Numbered from the stretch's first letter, positions 33,299-45,648 are shown. The stretch: 64,000 bases of DNA from Corydoras sp. C115 (GCA_019802505.1 JAFMOC010000082.1:2234914-2298913), one strand, 5' to 3'. A program made the numbers and translations. The notes: generated from the letters alone by a model not told the origin.

Positions 33299-34405
33299 CA
33301 GAAGTCAGGTTGTGTAGTAACTGTTATGTGTAGCACCTTGTTCCTGGAGAACGCCGTCTCGTTCCACATATACCATACAGTACTTATCAGCTATGGGTTA
33401 TGGGTGATCCCCTCATGGGTTTTCTCCTCCTGATAAACAGAAGGTGGACGGAGATGGATGCAGCTAGCACTCTGGAAAAAGTGCTTCCAAAAACGTGGGG
33501 ATTGCTGCAAAGTGGAGTCATTTCTGAGCTTCTGACTGAGCAGGCACAGAAGTCAGGTTGTGTAGTAAATGTTCTGTTTAGCACATTGTTCCTGGAGTAC
33601 GCTGTCTCGTTCCACATATACTGTACATTAATTAATTAATTCATTATCTTCCGCTTTATCCTATATCAGGGTCACGGGGGGGGGGGGGGGGTTCCCCATG
33701 CCCATCCAGGGGAGAACGTTTCGGGTGCTGGGCAGATACACCCAGGACAGGACGCCAATCCATCGCTGGGCACACACTCCCTCACACAAACACACTCTAC
33801 ATGGGGCAATTTGTAGAATTGACCTTGATCCATGTTTTTGGACTGTGGGAGGAAACCGGAGAACCCAGAGGAAACCCGCGCGGACACAGGGAGAACATGG
33901 AAACTCCACCCAGATGGGGATTCGAACCGGGAATCCCTAGTGCTGAGAGGAGAACATGCTAACCACTAAGCCACCGTGCCGCCTATATATACTGTACAGT
34001 ATAGAGGTGGACGGAGATGGATGCAGCTTCCACTCTGGAAAAAGTGCTTCCAAAAACGTGTGGATTGCTGCAAAGTGGAGTCATTTCTGAGCTTCTGACT
34101 GAGCAGGCACAGAAGTCAGGTTGTGTAGTAACTGTTCTGTTTAGCACATTGTTCCTGGAGAACACTGTCTCGTTCCACATATACTGTACTTTATATTGTT
34201 GGAATATGGTGTGTCATGATGCTAAAAATCAGCCATCATCTCTTATCAGCTATGGGTTATGGATGATCCCCTCATGGGTTTTCTCCTCCTGATAAACAGG
34301 AGGTGGACGGAGATGGATGCAGCTTCCACTCTGGAAAAAGTGCTTCCAAAAACGTGGGGATTGCTGCAAAGTGGAGTCATTTCTGAGCTTCTGACTGAGC
34401 AGGCA
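33299..34405. repeat. Tandem duplication of a 250-300 bp unit, interrupted by a SINE
   Basis: CAGAAGTCAGGTTGTGTAGT starts at 33299, 33547 and 34109; GGTGGACGGAGATGGATGCA starts near 33443, 34007 and 34301. Units also share GTTCCTGGAGAACGC-like and ATCAGCTATGGGTTATGG segments. No repeat family recognised. Confidence 0.85.
33628..33986 (-). mobile_element. V-SINE inside the tandem duplication
   Basis: ATATACTGTACA at 33616-33627 and 33987-33998 is the target-site duplication. A 15-base G run lies in the tail domain. Confidence 0.93.
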
Positions 34406-34499
34406 CATGTCTACTGGGTTCAGGATGGGAAGGAGTTAAAGAGGGGGATGCAGTGGTACAGTCTGTATAAAATGGGTGTGGTTGAGTCCCGCGTATGAG

Positions 34500-35197
34500 C
34501 CGTTACATTGTTTTACGCACCAACCCCAGCGTTATAAGAGCTGAGAACCGAGCCGGTGTTACTTATTTAAAGCTCTTTTCTTCTTCCAAACGTTTTTCTC
34601 GAGCTGTCAGCGTGGGGGTGTTTGTATCTCGGGTTCTGTTCGGACTCCATTTGGAACTCATGGCTGGCTTCGTGCGCGCTTCCCCGGCGGTCTAACGCTT
34701 TCATTGCGGGACGCTGCTTGGCATCGATTATCGCAGGCGTTCGGATAACAGGGCGCTCGGAAACCCTTGCAGGCTGATTGTTTTTTCACCATTTGCTCGG
34801 CGAATTTGGGAGAATTAGGAAAGAAGGAGGCGAGCAGGCGACGGGCGGCTGTTTTATCACCCGGTGCGCTTTAGAGCTCGTTCTGCGTGTCTGTGGTAAA
34901 ATCTTTTTTTTTTTTTTTTTTTTTTCTTTTCTTTTTTTTTTGTTGCTATTTTGCGGTTTCGGCCAGGCAGCTTTCATTAACAGACGGTATATTCGAGCGC
35001 CAGTCCCAGTCGGAGGGTTTCGGGACTCTTCAGGTTCGTTTGCAGAAATGCAGTGAGGAGGATTTTATTGCTGCGTTTCATCTGCAGGCCGAACCGCGAC
35101 ACCATGCCTGTTCGGTTCTGAATCATTCTCCAAGACGATTCACTTTCCAAACCTGTCAACCTCAAGCCTGTCCTTCTGCACTGAGCTAATCAATCAG
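34500..35197 (+). promoter_or_regulatory. CpG-rich block, candidate gnb2 promoter and untranslated exon 1
   Basis: About 0.7 kb of SINE-free, CpG-containing sequence with a poly-T tract (34903-34941) and a possible donor CAATCAG|GTATTG at 35197/35198. It lies 10.5 kb upstream of the first coding gnb2 exon, which has an upstream acceptor and therefore needs a 5' exon. The link to gnb2 is inference; no other plus-strand gene is seen here. Confidence 0.4.
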
Positions 35198-36217
35198 GTA
35201 TTGTCATCATCATCATCATCATCATCATCATCTCTAATTACACTTAACAGCAGGATCCATAAATAAAAAGATTCGATGTTGTAACATTTACCATCCTTGC
35301 TCATTAACAGAGCCTATAATAATAATAATAATAATAATAATAGTGATCATAATCCCATTGCCATTTCTAAGCTGACAGATGGCATTAATAATACAGGTTT
35401 TTTTTCTGCTATAAAGCTTTCCTGTCTCCAGCTATTCAATTTCCCCTGTGTACGTCATTGGGGCGCCACCCATCTGGGTAATTACCCTCATACATGGATC
35501 ATCCACAACATTAAAGCACTGATTAGATGGACTTCATATCACTGATTCTCGGTTGTCATTGGCACTTCTCAATGGGTGGGGTGTGTTAGACGGCAAGCGA
35601 ACAGTGACTTTATACCAAATACCAAATTGATGGAAAAGGGGAAGGGGAAGGACTCTGATAAGATCTATAGGCTGTTTGAATAATTAGATGATGCCGTAAT
35701 GGAAGGTTTGGACGGCTGTTTTTCAGTATACAGTGGTTTCTATGTGCAAGAGAAAGAAAAAAAAAAAAAAAAAAAAAAAAAAACAGTCTTACCAGCAACA
35801 TGGACATGGGGGCTTACAGGTCATTGATGCTCGTGAGGATGAGGGATTGTCCCCGTGTTATTCTGTAATCATAAGTGTTTTGAAGCATGAGTTCATTCTT
35901 AGTGAACAATGTCAGAACACACAATGCTGCATATGAGGCTGCTTAGTCGTCTACTGCTAAGGTATCAATGATCAGCACGGCGGTTTCTGAACTGGACTCC
36001 TAATCAATAGATGAAGGAGGTCTGTTCTGATACATAACATATATTCTGTCACATCAGGTGGACGATCATGTGTATTGTTTAATTAAGGGAGGCATGCTGT
36101 GTTTGATGAGAAGAAAGCAAGCGAAGGGCAGTATGATGCTTTGGGTTGGGTTCTGTAGGAAAACTACCTCACCATTGTTACAGACCAAGTACACCCCCTT
36201 CAAACCTATAGTATTTC

Positions 36218-36220
<3 letters not shown>
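35198..36220. other. SINE-free stretch with short tandem repeats
   Basis: (ATC)n at about 35204-35232, (AAT)n at about 35316-35342 and poly-A at 35757-35783. No coding exon seen; presumably gnb2 intron 1. Confidence 0.5.
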
Positions 36221-36221
<1 letters not shown>

Positions 36222-36300
<79 letters not shown>

Positions 36301-36325
36301 TATATAAAAATATATATTTATATAT
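36222..36325. repeat. (AT)n microsatellite
   Basis: About 75 bp of pure AT repeats with imperfect ATAAATAT extensions, directly before a SINE fragment. Confidence 0.95.
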
Positions 36326-36791
36326 CGCCCTGTCCTGGGTGTATCTGCCCAGCGCCCGAATGGGCATGGGGAACCCCCCGCGACCATAATATAGGATAAA
36401 GCGGAGGATAATGATAATATATCATATTATATATATATTATTATATTATTATATATATGGTGGCTTAGTGGTTAGCATGTTCTCCTCTCAGCACTAGGGA
36501 TTCCTGGTTCGAATCCCAATCTGAGTGAAGTTTCCATGTTCTCCCCGTGTCTGCGTGGGTTTCCTCCGGGTTCTTCGGTTTCCTCCCACAGTCCAAAAAC
36601 ATGGATCATGTCAATTGAGTTCTCCAAATTGCCCCATATAGAGTGTGTCTGTGTGAGTGAGTGTGTGTCCAGAGATAGATTGCCCCCCCCTGTCCTGGGT
36701 GTATCTGCCCAGCGCCCGAAACGTTCTCCCCTGGATGGGCATGGAGAACCCCCCCGCGACCCTAATAGAGGATAAAGCGGAAGATAATGAA

Positions 36792-36839
<48 letters not shown>

Positions 36840-37132
36840 GCGGCACGGTGGCTTAGTGGTTGGCATGTTCTCCTCTCAGCGCTAGGGATTCCCGGTTCGA
36901 ATCCCCATCTGGGTGGAGTTTCCATGTTCTCCCCGTGTCTGCGTGGGTTTCCTCCGGGTTCTCCAGTTGCCCCTTATAGAGTGTGTATGTGTGAGTGAGT
37001 GTGTGCCCAGCGATGGATTGGCGCCCTGTCCTGGGTCTATCTGCCCAGCGCCCGAGACGTTCTCCCCTGGATGGGCATGGGGAACCCCACCGCGACCCTT
37101 GTATAGGCTAAAGCGGAAGATAATTAATGAAT
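36326..37132 (+). mobile_element. Three V-SINE pieces separated by AT repeats
   Basis: Tail fragment 36326-36411, a copy at 36460-36793 and a V-domain-deleted copy at 36838-37131. (AT)n at 36794-36837 separates the last two, consistent with insertion into or birth of AT repeats at SINE tails. Confidence 0.85.
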
Positions 37133-37360
37133 ATATATATATATATTTGAGGACCATGATAAGAATTTAAGGTATATATTTGGCCTCCAGATTCTGTGTT
37201 TGATCCATGGAGGCTTCAACTCAATGTACATGACTTGAAATATCTGCTGATGTTCTGGTATCATAGACCAGAGGACAGCTTCAGACGTCTTTTTTTGACT
37301 TCCTGCCTTTATGGACTAAAGTCTTTTTGAGTCCAGAAGGTTTTATTGTTATAATTCATG

Positions 37361-37660
37361 AGCTGGGCACGTAGTGTTTAGCACGTTCACCTCTCAGCCC
37401 TGGGGATCCAGGTTCGAAAGCCAATGTGGGTTTCTTCCAGGTTCTCCGCTTTCCTACCACAGTCCAAAAACATGGATTCAAGGTGAATTGGCTGCTATAA
37501 ATTGCCCCTATATTGTTTGTGTGTGTCTGTGTTTGTGTGAGTGAGTGCCCAATACTGAATTGGCACCCTGTCCTGGGTGTATCTGTGCAGTGCCCAAAGC
37601 ATTCTCCCTTGGGTGGACATGGAGAACCCCCATGTAGAGGATTAAGAGATAATTATAAAG
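37361..37660 (+). mobile_element. Old V-SINE
   Basis: Strongly diverged but colinear from GTTTAGCACGTTCACC to the degraded tail. Confidence 0.7.
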
Positions 37661-37895
37661 AATAATAATTATAAAGCTACACGTGGAGACCAGGAAACTT
37701 GTAATGTTAACATGTAATGTTAATGCACCAGTGGTATCAGTTTACATTTCTCGGTTACAACCTATTCATAACCTTCTCACTTTCAGAGCATGCAAATACT
37801 GCTTACAATGTGAGGAAACACCCGAATGGAAATCCATTCAGACAGAATACATGTAATTAGTAAAGGTTATGATATTTATTTATATGTTGACTTAT

Positions 37896-38219
37896 CCATC
37901 CATCCATTATCTTCCGCTTTATCCTATATTAGGGTCGCGGGGGGGGGTTCCCCATGCCAATCCATGGGAGAGCGTTTCGGCGCTGGGCAGATACACCCAG
38001 GACAGGGCGCCAATCCATCGCTGGGCACACACTCACTCACACAGACACACTCTATATGGGGCATTTTGGAGAACTCAGTTGAATTTATACATGTTTTTGG
38101 ACTGTGGGAGGAAACCGGAGAACCCGGAGGAAACCCACGCGGACACGGGGAGAACACGGAAACTCCCCCCAAGTTGGGGATTCGAACCTAGTGCTGAGAG
38201 GAGAACATGCAAATCACTA
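37896..38219 (-). mobile_element. V-SINE with 15-bp target-site duplication
   Basis: TATATGTTGACTTAT at 37881-37895 and 38220-38234 flanks the element. Confidence 0.93.
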
Positions 38220-38240
38220 TATATGTTGACTTATTACATT

Positions 38241-38410
38241 TAAATGTACATTTGGACATTAGCAGACACTTTTAGCCAAAGGGACTTACAAATATCCCAA
38301 GAACACAGTTGATGATGAGCAATGAGCGTTAAGAAGGGTCTGCTCAAGGACCCACATCGGTTGTTTCATTGGGCCTGGGATTTGAACCCACAACCTTCAA
38401 ATGAATAAAC
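38241..38410 (-). mobile_element. Old SINE-2
   Basis: GACACTTTTAGCCAAAGGGA and CTGCTCAAGGACCCACAT match SINE-2 with many substitutions. Confidence 0.65.
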
Positions 38411-38430
38411 CTACCTACAATGTTGTCTAA

Positions 38431-38885
38431 AGCCTGAGACGTTCTCCCCTGGATGGGCATGGGGAACCCCCCCCCCCCCGCGACCCTAATATAAGATAAA
38501 GTGGAAGATAATAAATGAATGAATGAATAATTAACATGGGTGGCACTGTAGCTTAGTGGTTAGCATGTTCGCCTCTCAGCACTAGGGATTCCCGGTTCGA
38601 ATCCCCATCTGGGTGGAGTTTCCATGTTCTCCCCGTGTCCGCGTGGGTTTCCTCCGGGTTCTCTGGTTTCCTCCCACAGTCCAAAAACATGGATCAAGTC
38701 AATTGAGTTCTCCAAATTGCCCCATATAGAGTGTGTCTGTGTGAGTGAGTGTGTGCCCAGCGATAGATTGGCGCCCTGTCCTGGGTGTATCTGCCCAGCG
38801 CCCCGAAACGTTCTCCCCTGTGTGGGCATGGGGAACCCCCCGCGACCCTAATATAGGATAAAGCGGAAGATAATTGATGGATGGA
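38431..38885 (+). mobile_element. V-SINE tail fragment and full copy
   Basis: Tail piece 38431-38528, then a complete copy 38536-38885 ending AATTGATGGATGG. Confidence 0.88.
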
Positions 38886-38917
38886 AGAGCGTGAGGAATC
38901 AGAACAGGTCTTGAGGT

Positions 38918-39080
38918 GGGGTAGCTCATTGGTTTGGGTGTTGTGAGGTTGTGTGTTCAATTCCCAGGTCCACTGAAGTTACCATTGGGGTCCTTGAGCC
39001 TTAACCTTTAATGTCATTGCTCCAGGGATGCTGTGGATGAAAGCGTCTGCTAAATTACCAAATGTAATGTAATGTAATGA
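38918..39080 (+). mobile_element. SINE-2 with internal deletion
   Basis: GGGTAGCTCATTGGTTTGGG head; the middle is shortened and it ends CCAAATGTAATGTAATG. Confidence 0.75.
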
Positions 39081-39734
39081 CTTACTGATGATGAGGATGA
39101 CACTGAGGTCATGAAGTGGCTTTTCCAGGATGTTGAAGGATTGAAGGAATGTCAGCAGCAGCCACCCAGCTGCACCTCCCTGCAGAGCGCTGACAGTAAG
39201 AATCCAGATGAGATGAGACGACCTCAAGTAAACACTGGGAGAATAAGAGGAGGACTGATTTAAGCAGAGTCTGACACAAAAGACATCAAATTGACAGCAA
39301 CAAATAACTGAAACGCACCTTCTAAGTACTCGAAGGTCTCTCCTATCGATTCACTTCTGCTATTGGTGTCTCCGCTTGGAAGCAACCTTAGGAATTCGTC
39401 TTCATATCAGCGATCACACATTTTTGAATGTCTTCCAGCGATGCAAGACAAGCACCCTTAAGAATTTCTTAATATTAAAGGAGAAGAAATGGTCACGGTG
39501 CAGAACCAGGTGAATAAGGATGGTGTTGCACTTGGGGGATGTTGAACAGAGAACTGTGACATGCTTAAGTTTCAAGGGTATTTCTTTCTATGGAGCTTTT
39601 ACAACAGCACGTCATCTTGAAGCAGCTTTACAGTGTTCCAAACCTGAACCCCCAAAGAATAAAGCAAAGTGACAGCAGCAAGAAAAACCTTCTGCTACCT
39701 CTTGGATTTTAAAAGAAGAAACCTGAGGTCCAGG
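39081..39734. other. Unique intronic sequence
   Basis: No repeat or exon recognised over about 0.65 kb. Confidence 0.4.
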
Positions 39735-39963
39735 CCCTAGTAGAGGATAAAGCAGAAGATGATGGATGGATGGTCATTTAGCATGTTCTCCTCTCAGTGC
39801 TAGGGATTTCCAGTTTGACTCCCAGTCTGGGTGAAGTTTCCATGTTCTCCCCGTGTCTGCGTGGGTTTCCTCCGCAGGAAATCCACCCAGATTGGGATTC
39901 GAACCGGGAATCCCTAGAGCTGAGAGGAGAACATGCTAATCACTAAGCCACCGTGCCGCCCTG
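39735..39963. mobile_element. Fold-back V-SINE fragments
   Basis: A tail fragment, then plus-strand head sequence (39779-39870) joined to minus-strand head sequence (39872-39961) in the V-domain at TTCCTCCGCAGGAAATCC. Confidence 0.8.
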
Positions 39964-40075
39964 ACTAAAAACCTCTGACCCTACTTCAGCTTTAAATGAT
40001 GTGATAATCCTAATAATGTCCAAACGTTTGCTCTTTACAGTAATATGTTATCGGATCATTTTCCTAAATATATCC

Positions 40076-40760
40076 ATCCATCCATTATCATCCAGGGGAG
40101 AATGTTTCGGGCGCTGGGCAGATACACTGTTTCCTTCGGGTTCTCCGGTTTCCTCCCACAGTCCAAAAACATGGATCAAGTCGATTGAATTCTCAAAATT
40201 GCCCCATATAGTGTGTGTCTCTGTGAGTGAGTGTGTGCCCAGCGATGGATTTGCGCTCTGTCCTGGGTGTATCTGCCCAGCGTCCGAGACGTTCTCCCCT
40301 GGATGGGCATGGGGAACCCCACCGCAACCCTAATAGAGGATAAAGCGGGAGATAATGAATGAATGAATGAATAATATAATAAAATAAATATAATAAAATA
40401 AAATATAATATAGGCGGCACGGTGGCTTAGTGGTTAGCATGTTCTCCTCTCAGCACTAGGGATTCCCGGTTCGAATCCCCATCTGGGTGGAGTTTCCATG
40501 TTCTCCCCGTGTCTGCGTGGGTTTCCTCCGGGTTCTCCGGTTTCCTCCCACAGTCCAAAAACATGGATCAAGTCAATTGAATTCTCAAAATTGCCCCATA
40601 TAGAGTGTGTCTGTGTGAGTGAGTGTGTGTCCAGCGATAGATTGGCACCCTGTCCTGGGTGTATCTGCCCAGCGCCCGAAACGTTCTCCCCTGGATGGGC
40701 ATGGGGAACCCCACCGCGAACCTAATATAGGATAAAGCGGGAGATAATGAATGAATGAAA
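40076..40760. mobile_element. Fold-back V-SINE and an intact V-SINE
   Basis: 40076-40130 minus-strand tail, switching at AGATACACTGTTTCCTTCGG to a plus-strand copy that ends at about 40372. A complete plus-strand copy follows at 40413-40760. AATATAATATA-type sequence flanks the latter. Confidence 0.85.
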
Positions 40761-41382
40761 ATATAATATAGTTTAATATTTCTTGGATTTGCTCGTCTTT
40801 CTCTACTTTCAGTCAAACCAGGTGAACCTTTAGATCCAATCAGTGCTGAAAAAAAAAAAAAAAATTATAATAATAATAATTTTAATGAAAAATTCAAGCA
40901 AACCCGACTGTTCAGGCAGTGTGGTAGCGTGCATTACGAGTCGGCTCGCTCATACAAGTTTGGAATTAGTTCCAGTGCTGTTCAAGCTTTTGTTCTTCAT
41001 GCAAAGTTAGCAGCTTGAATGATTCCGAATAAACGGGAAACATGCAAATGGCGCGCAGCACACAGGGCCTCGGCTTTTTATGGTATGGCTGAATTTGAAT
41101 GCAAATGCAAAAAAAAGCAGCTAATCTCATTTGAATCTGTTTACGTGGAACAGTCTCCCAGTGTGTGAAAGAGGAAAGATGCATCGGCACGGCGCGGTTT
41201 ATATAACAGCATCAGATCAGGTGTAATAAATGAACACGGTTCGGTCTCCTGTGCCATATAACGAGCCCAAAATAGCATCATTAAGCTTCTAATGGTCGCA
41301 ACATCCAAGCTTTAATTAGTCAATGAGCGTCAGGCAAACACACATACAGATCTTTTTTTTTTATTTACCAGTTAACTTTTGC
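40761..41382. other. Unique intronic sequence with octamer motifs
   Basis: ATGCAAAT at 41042-41049 and 41099-41106, and TAATTA at 41313-41318, in otherwise non-repetitive sequence that could be a conserved non-coding element. Poly-A at about 40850-40864. Confidence 0.35.
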
Positions 41383-42220
41383 TAGCACGTTCTCCTCTCA
41401 GCGAATCCCCATCTGGGTGGAGTTTCCATGTTCTCCCCGTGTCCATGTGGGTTTCCTCCGGGTTCTCCGGTTTCCTCCCACAGTCCAAAAACATGGATCA
41501 AGTCAATTGAGTTCTCCAAATTGCCCCATATAGAGTGTGTCTGTGTGAGTGAGTGTGTGCCCAGCGATAGGTTGGCGTCCTGTCCTGGGTGTATCTGCCC
41601 AGCGCCCGAAACGTTCTCCCCCTGGATGGGCATGGGGAATCCCCCCCCGACCCTAATAGAGGATAAAGCGGAAGATAATGAATTAAGGTTAAATACGTTA
41701 AATATTTGGGGGGCGGCACGGTGGCTTAGTGGTTAGCATGTTCTCTCTCAGCGCTAGGGATTCCCATCTGGGTGGAGTTTCCATGTTCTCCCCGTGTCCG
41801 TGTGGGTTACTGAAAGAAAGAATGCAGTATTGTACACAACCAGTCAAAAGTTTAGACACACCCTCTTTTTGCTCCATTCTGTACTTTCTCCATTCATCCA
41901 TCATCTTCTGCTTTATCCTCTATTAGGGTCGCGGGGGGGTTCCCCATCCACATCCAGGGGAGAACGTTTCGGGCGCTGGGCAGATACACCCAGGACAGGG
42001 CACCAATCCGTCACTGGGCACATACTCACTTACACACACACACTCTATATGGGGTAATTTGGAGAACTCAATTGACCTTGATCCATGTTTTTGGACTGTG
42101 GGAGGAAACCGGAGAACCCGGAGGAAACCCACGCGGACACGGGGAGAACATGGAAACTCCACCCAGATGGGGATTCGAACCGGGAATCCCCAGCGCTGAG
42201 AGGAGAACATGCTTACCACC
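41383..42220. mobile_element. Three V-SINE pieces
   Basis: Head-deleted plus copy 41383-41690, plus-strand head fragment 41711-41812, and a near-complete minus copy 41889-42220. Between the last two lies AGTCAAAAGTTTAGACACAC, an end motif common on fish DNA transposons. Confidence 0.85.
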
Positions 42221-42450
42221 TCTATTTTCACCATTTGGTTGGTTGTTGGTTCTCTGTTGGTCAGGAGTATCACAGAACAGGTATCTTTTGGGTGGTGGAT
42301 TGTTGATTATCGGTTCTGCAGTGACACTGATGTGGTGAGGGGGGGGGGGGGGTTATTGGAGTTTCATTTCTCCACCTCAGTGACACTCAGTGGCCTTGGT
42401 TCTCACAAGGTTTCTTCCTTTAAACTAAATAGATAGCAGGAGGTTTTTCT
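42221..42450 (+). repeat. Unclassified interspersed repeat
   Basis: ATCACAGAACAGGTATC and GGGTGGTGGATTGTTGAT followed by CAGTGACACTGATGTGGTGA. Copies occur at 46342-46442 and, inverted, at 59140-59225. Contains a G run. Confidence 0.7.
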
Positions 42451-42578
42451 CGTCACTGTCACGGTTTGTTCCTTAGGGGTTCAGCCTTAGAACACTGTGA
42501 ATCTGCTTTAAAATGACGTCCTACTGTAAAAAAAAACACGATGTGAACCACGAGTTAATAAAGACATATTTTAAAGGG

Positions 42579-42916
42579 GCCGGCACGGTGGCTTAGTGGT
42601 TGGCATGTTCTCCTCTCAGCGCTAGGGATTCCCGGTTCGAATCCCCATCTGGGTGGAGTTTCCATGTTCTCCCCGTGTCCGCGTGGCTTTCCTCCGGGTT
42701 CTCCGGTTTCCTCCCACAGTCCAAAAACATGGATCAAGTCAATTGAATTCTCAAAATTGCCCCATATAGAGTGTGATTGTGTGGTTGAGTGTGTGCTCAG
42801 CACCCTGTCCTGGGTGTATCAGCCCAGCGTCCGAAACGTTCTCCCCTGGATGGGCATGGAGAACCCCCCCCCCCGCGACCCTAATAGAGGATAAAGCGGA
42901 ATATAATGGATGGATA
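42579..42916 (+). mobile_element. V-SINE
   Basis: Flanked by ATATTTTAAAGG at 42567 and again at 42913, a target-site duplication; small deletion in the 3' domain. Confidence 0.9.
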
Positions 42917-43007
42917 TTTTAAAGGTTGGTGGGTTATTTTCAGTTCAGTGATGTCACTGAGGTATCGTATCTAATACGTCTAATAATAGTAACACATTTG
43001 CATTACA

Positions 43008-43638
43008 TTTACATTTGGTCATTTATTGGACGCTTTTATCCAAAGCGACTTACAAGGTGAGCACAGGGTTCATCACAACATCCCTGGAGCAATGAGGGTT
43101 AATGTCTTGCTCAAGGACCCACATTGGTAACTTCAGTGGACCTGGGATTTGAACCCCCAACCTTCAGGTTGATGCCCAACACCCTAACCACTGAGCTACC
43201 ACCTACCCCTGGATCATAAGTAACTCATGTAACCTTCTGATGGGTGTGAGCTTAAACGTTAGGGCAATCTGAAGGTTGGGGGTTCAAATCCCACATTCAC
43301 TAAAGCTGAGCGAGGCCCTTTACCCCTCATTGTTCCAGAGTGTTGTATGAGGAACCACCTGCTCTGACACCAACAATCATGACAAGTCGCTTTGGATAAA
43401 AGCTTCTGTTAGAAGACTGAATGTCTTACATTTACATTACATTTGGTCATTTATTGGACGCTTTTATCCAAAGCGACTTACAAGGTGAGCACAGGGTTCA
43501 TCACAACATCCCTGGAGCAATGAGGGTTAAGGGTCTTGCTCAAGGACCCACATTGGTAACTTCAGTGGACCTGGGATTTGAACCCCCAACCTTCAGATTG
43601 ATAGCCCAACACCCTAACCACTGAGCTACCACTCCCTA
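43008..43638. mobile_element. SINE-2 fold-back composite
   Basis: Minus copy 43008-43205, the linker CCCTGGATCATAAGTAAC, a plus-strand partial copy 43257-43420 and a minus copy 43425-43638. The composite recurs at about 55.6-57.1 kb. Confidence 0.85.
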
Positions 43639-43639
43639 G

Positions 43640-44029
43640 TAATAGCACTAATACAGCATCAGTATAAATAAGACCTGATCTGTATATAGATGAATGGTTG
43701 GATGGATGAAGGGTGGATGTACAAAATGCACAATGTTTACAGATAAGTGAACAGCCTTCCGACCTGTTAATCTGCATTCAGTTTCGTTGCAGCAGCCATT
43801 TTTGGTGCCTCTTCGGTCCACGAGGACTCGTGTTCTAGCTTTTACTTCCTCTGATTCACCAGAAGCTGCTGACTGCTTCGTTTTCACTGGCCTGATGCCT
43901 GAGTGCTGAGCAGATCCACACGGCTGCTGTCGCATGCATAACGTCTGCAAACGTCCAGAAAGCGCTTCGTTAAATGAGAGAACGTGACCCGACGTACCGC
44001 TGAGTTCATTCCTGTCTGTACGAATCAGT
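43640..44029. other. Unique intronic sequence
   Basis: No repeat or exon recognised; moderately GC-rich around 43.8-44.0 kb. Confidence 0.35.
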
Positions 44030-44340
44030 GGCGTAGTGCTTAGCACGTCCGACTCTCAATGCTGGGATCCGGGTTCGAACCTCGATCTGGGTGGAGTTTC
44101 CATCGTCTCCCTGTGTCTGTGTGGGTTTGCTCAGGGTTCTATGGTTTCCTCCCACAGTCCAAAATCATGGATCCTCTAAATTGCCCCTATATAGTTTGTG
44201 TGTGTGAGTGTGTGTGTGCCTGGGGATGGATTGGCGCCCTGTCCTGGGTGTATCTGCCAGCACCCAAAACGTTCTCCCCTGTATGGGCATGGAGAACCTC
44301 TTGTGACCCTAGTAGAGGATAAAGTGGAAGACGACGAGAT
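44030..44340 (+). mobile_element. Old V-SINE
   Basis: Diverged copy from GTGGCGTAGTGCTTAGCACG to AGGATAAAGTGGAAGACGAC. Confidence 0.75.
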
Positions 44341-44644
44341 GAGATAAGACACTGCCCGGCCAAATAACAGGTCAGCACCCGAGTGTAACTCTGATCTGGG
44401 GTTGCTGCAGTTGGTCGGGTCTGAGTTTGGCCACGTTTGTCCAAAAATGAGGTCAGCTGACCTGAATACACTGAACCACCAGGTCACTCCATCAATATTT
44501 TTCCCCCTCTGAGGACATGGACAGATTCCAATATGAGAACATCAGGATTCATCAAACTCAAATTGCAAAGAGTGGTTCAGGGAGCATCAGACATCATTCT
44601 CACACATGGATCGGCCACCCCAGAGTCCAGATCCCCGTTGAGAA

Positions 44645-44785
44645 TCTGGGCGTGGTAGCTCAGTGGTCAGGGTGTTGGGCTGTCAATCTGACGGTTGTGG
44701 GTTCAAGTCCCAGGTCCACTGAAGTTACCAATGTGGGTCTTAACCCTTATTGCTCCAGGGATGCGGTGGCCAACCCTTTGTAAGT
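44645..44785 (+). mobile_element. SINE-2 with deletion
   Basis: Head GTGGTAGCTCAGTGGTCAGG through TTGCTCCAGGGATG; the tail is lost where a V-SINE begins. Confidence 0.8.
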
Positions 44786-44786
44786 C

Positions 44787-45140
44787 CATCCATCCATTAT
44801 CTTCTGCTTTATCCTCTATTAGGGTCGTAGGGGGGGATGGGGTTCCCCATGCCCATCCAGGGGAGAACGTTTCGGGCGCTGGGCAGATACACCCAGGACA
44901 GGACGCCAATCTATCGCTGGGCACACACTCAATCACACAGACACACTCTATATGGGGCAATTTGGAGAACTCAACTGACTTGATCCATGTTTTTGGACTG
45001 TGGGAGGAAACCGGAGAACCCGGAGGAAACCCTCACAGACACGGGGAGAACATGGAAACTCCACGCAGATTGGGATTTGAACCAGGAATCCCTAGCGCTG
45101 AGAGGAGAACATGCCAAACACTAAGCCACCGTGCCGCCCA
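44787..45140 (-). mobile_element. V-SINE
   Basis: Complete copy ending CACTAAGCCACCGTGCCGCC. Confidence 0.92.
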
Positions 45141-45204
45141 TCTTGGTCTTAATGTTTTTGGAAAAAAGAATGTTAGCTGATTTTTAATTAATGAAATCCA
45201 AACC

Positions 45205-45583
45205 GGGGCGGCGCGGTGTCTTAATGGTTAGCATGTTCTCCTCTCAGCACTTGGGATTTCCGGTTCGAATCCCCATCTGGGTGGAGTTTCCATGTTCTCG
45301 CCTGCGTGTCTGCGTGGGTTTCCTCCGGGTTCTCCGGTTTGCTCCCACAGTCCAAAAACATGGATCAAGTCAATTGAGTTCTCCAAATTGCCCCATATAG
45401 AGTGTGTCTGTGTGAGTGAGTGTGTGCCCAGCGATAGATTGGCGTCCTGTCCTGGGTGTATCTGCCCAGCGCCCGAGACGTTCTCCCCTGGATGGGCATG
45501 GGGAACTCCCCCCCCCCCCCCCCCACCCCCCCCCCCCCCCCTCTTGCGACCCTAATAGAGGATAAAGCGGAAGATAATGAATG
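45205..45583 (+). mobile_element. V-SINE with 15-bp target-site duplication
   Basis: AATGAAATCCAAACC at 45190-45204 and 45584-45598. A C run of over 30 bases expands the 3' domain. It ends only about 65 bp before the first coding gnb2 exon. Confidence 0.95.
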
Positions 45584-45648
45584 AATGAAATCCAAACCTG
45601 TTGACAGATTCCTTGGTGATGTTTATCGTGTGCTTTGTTGTTTGTCAG

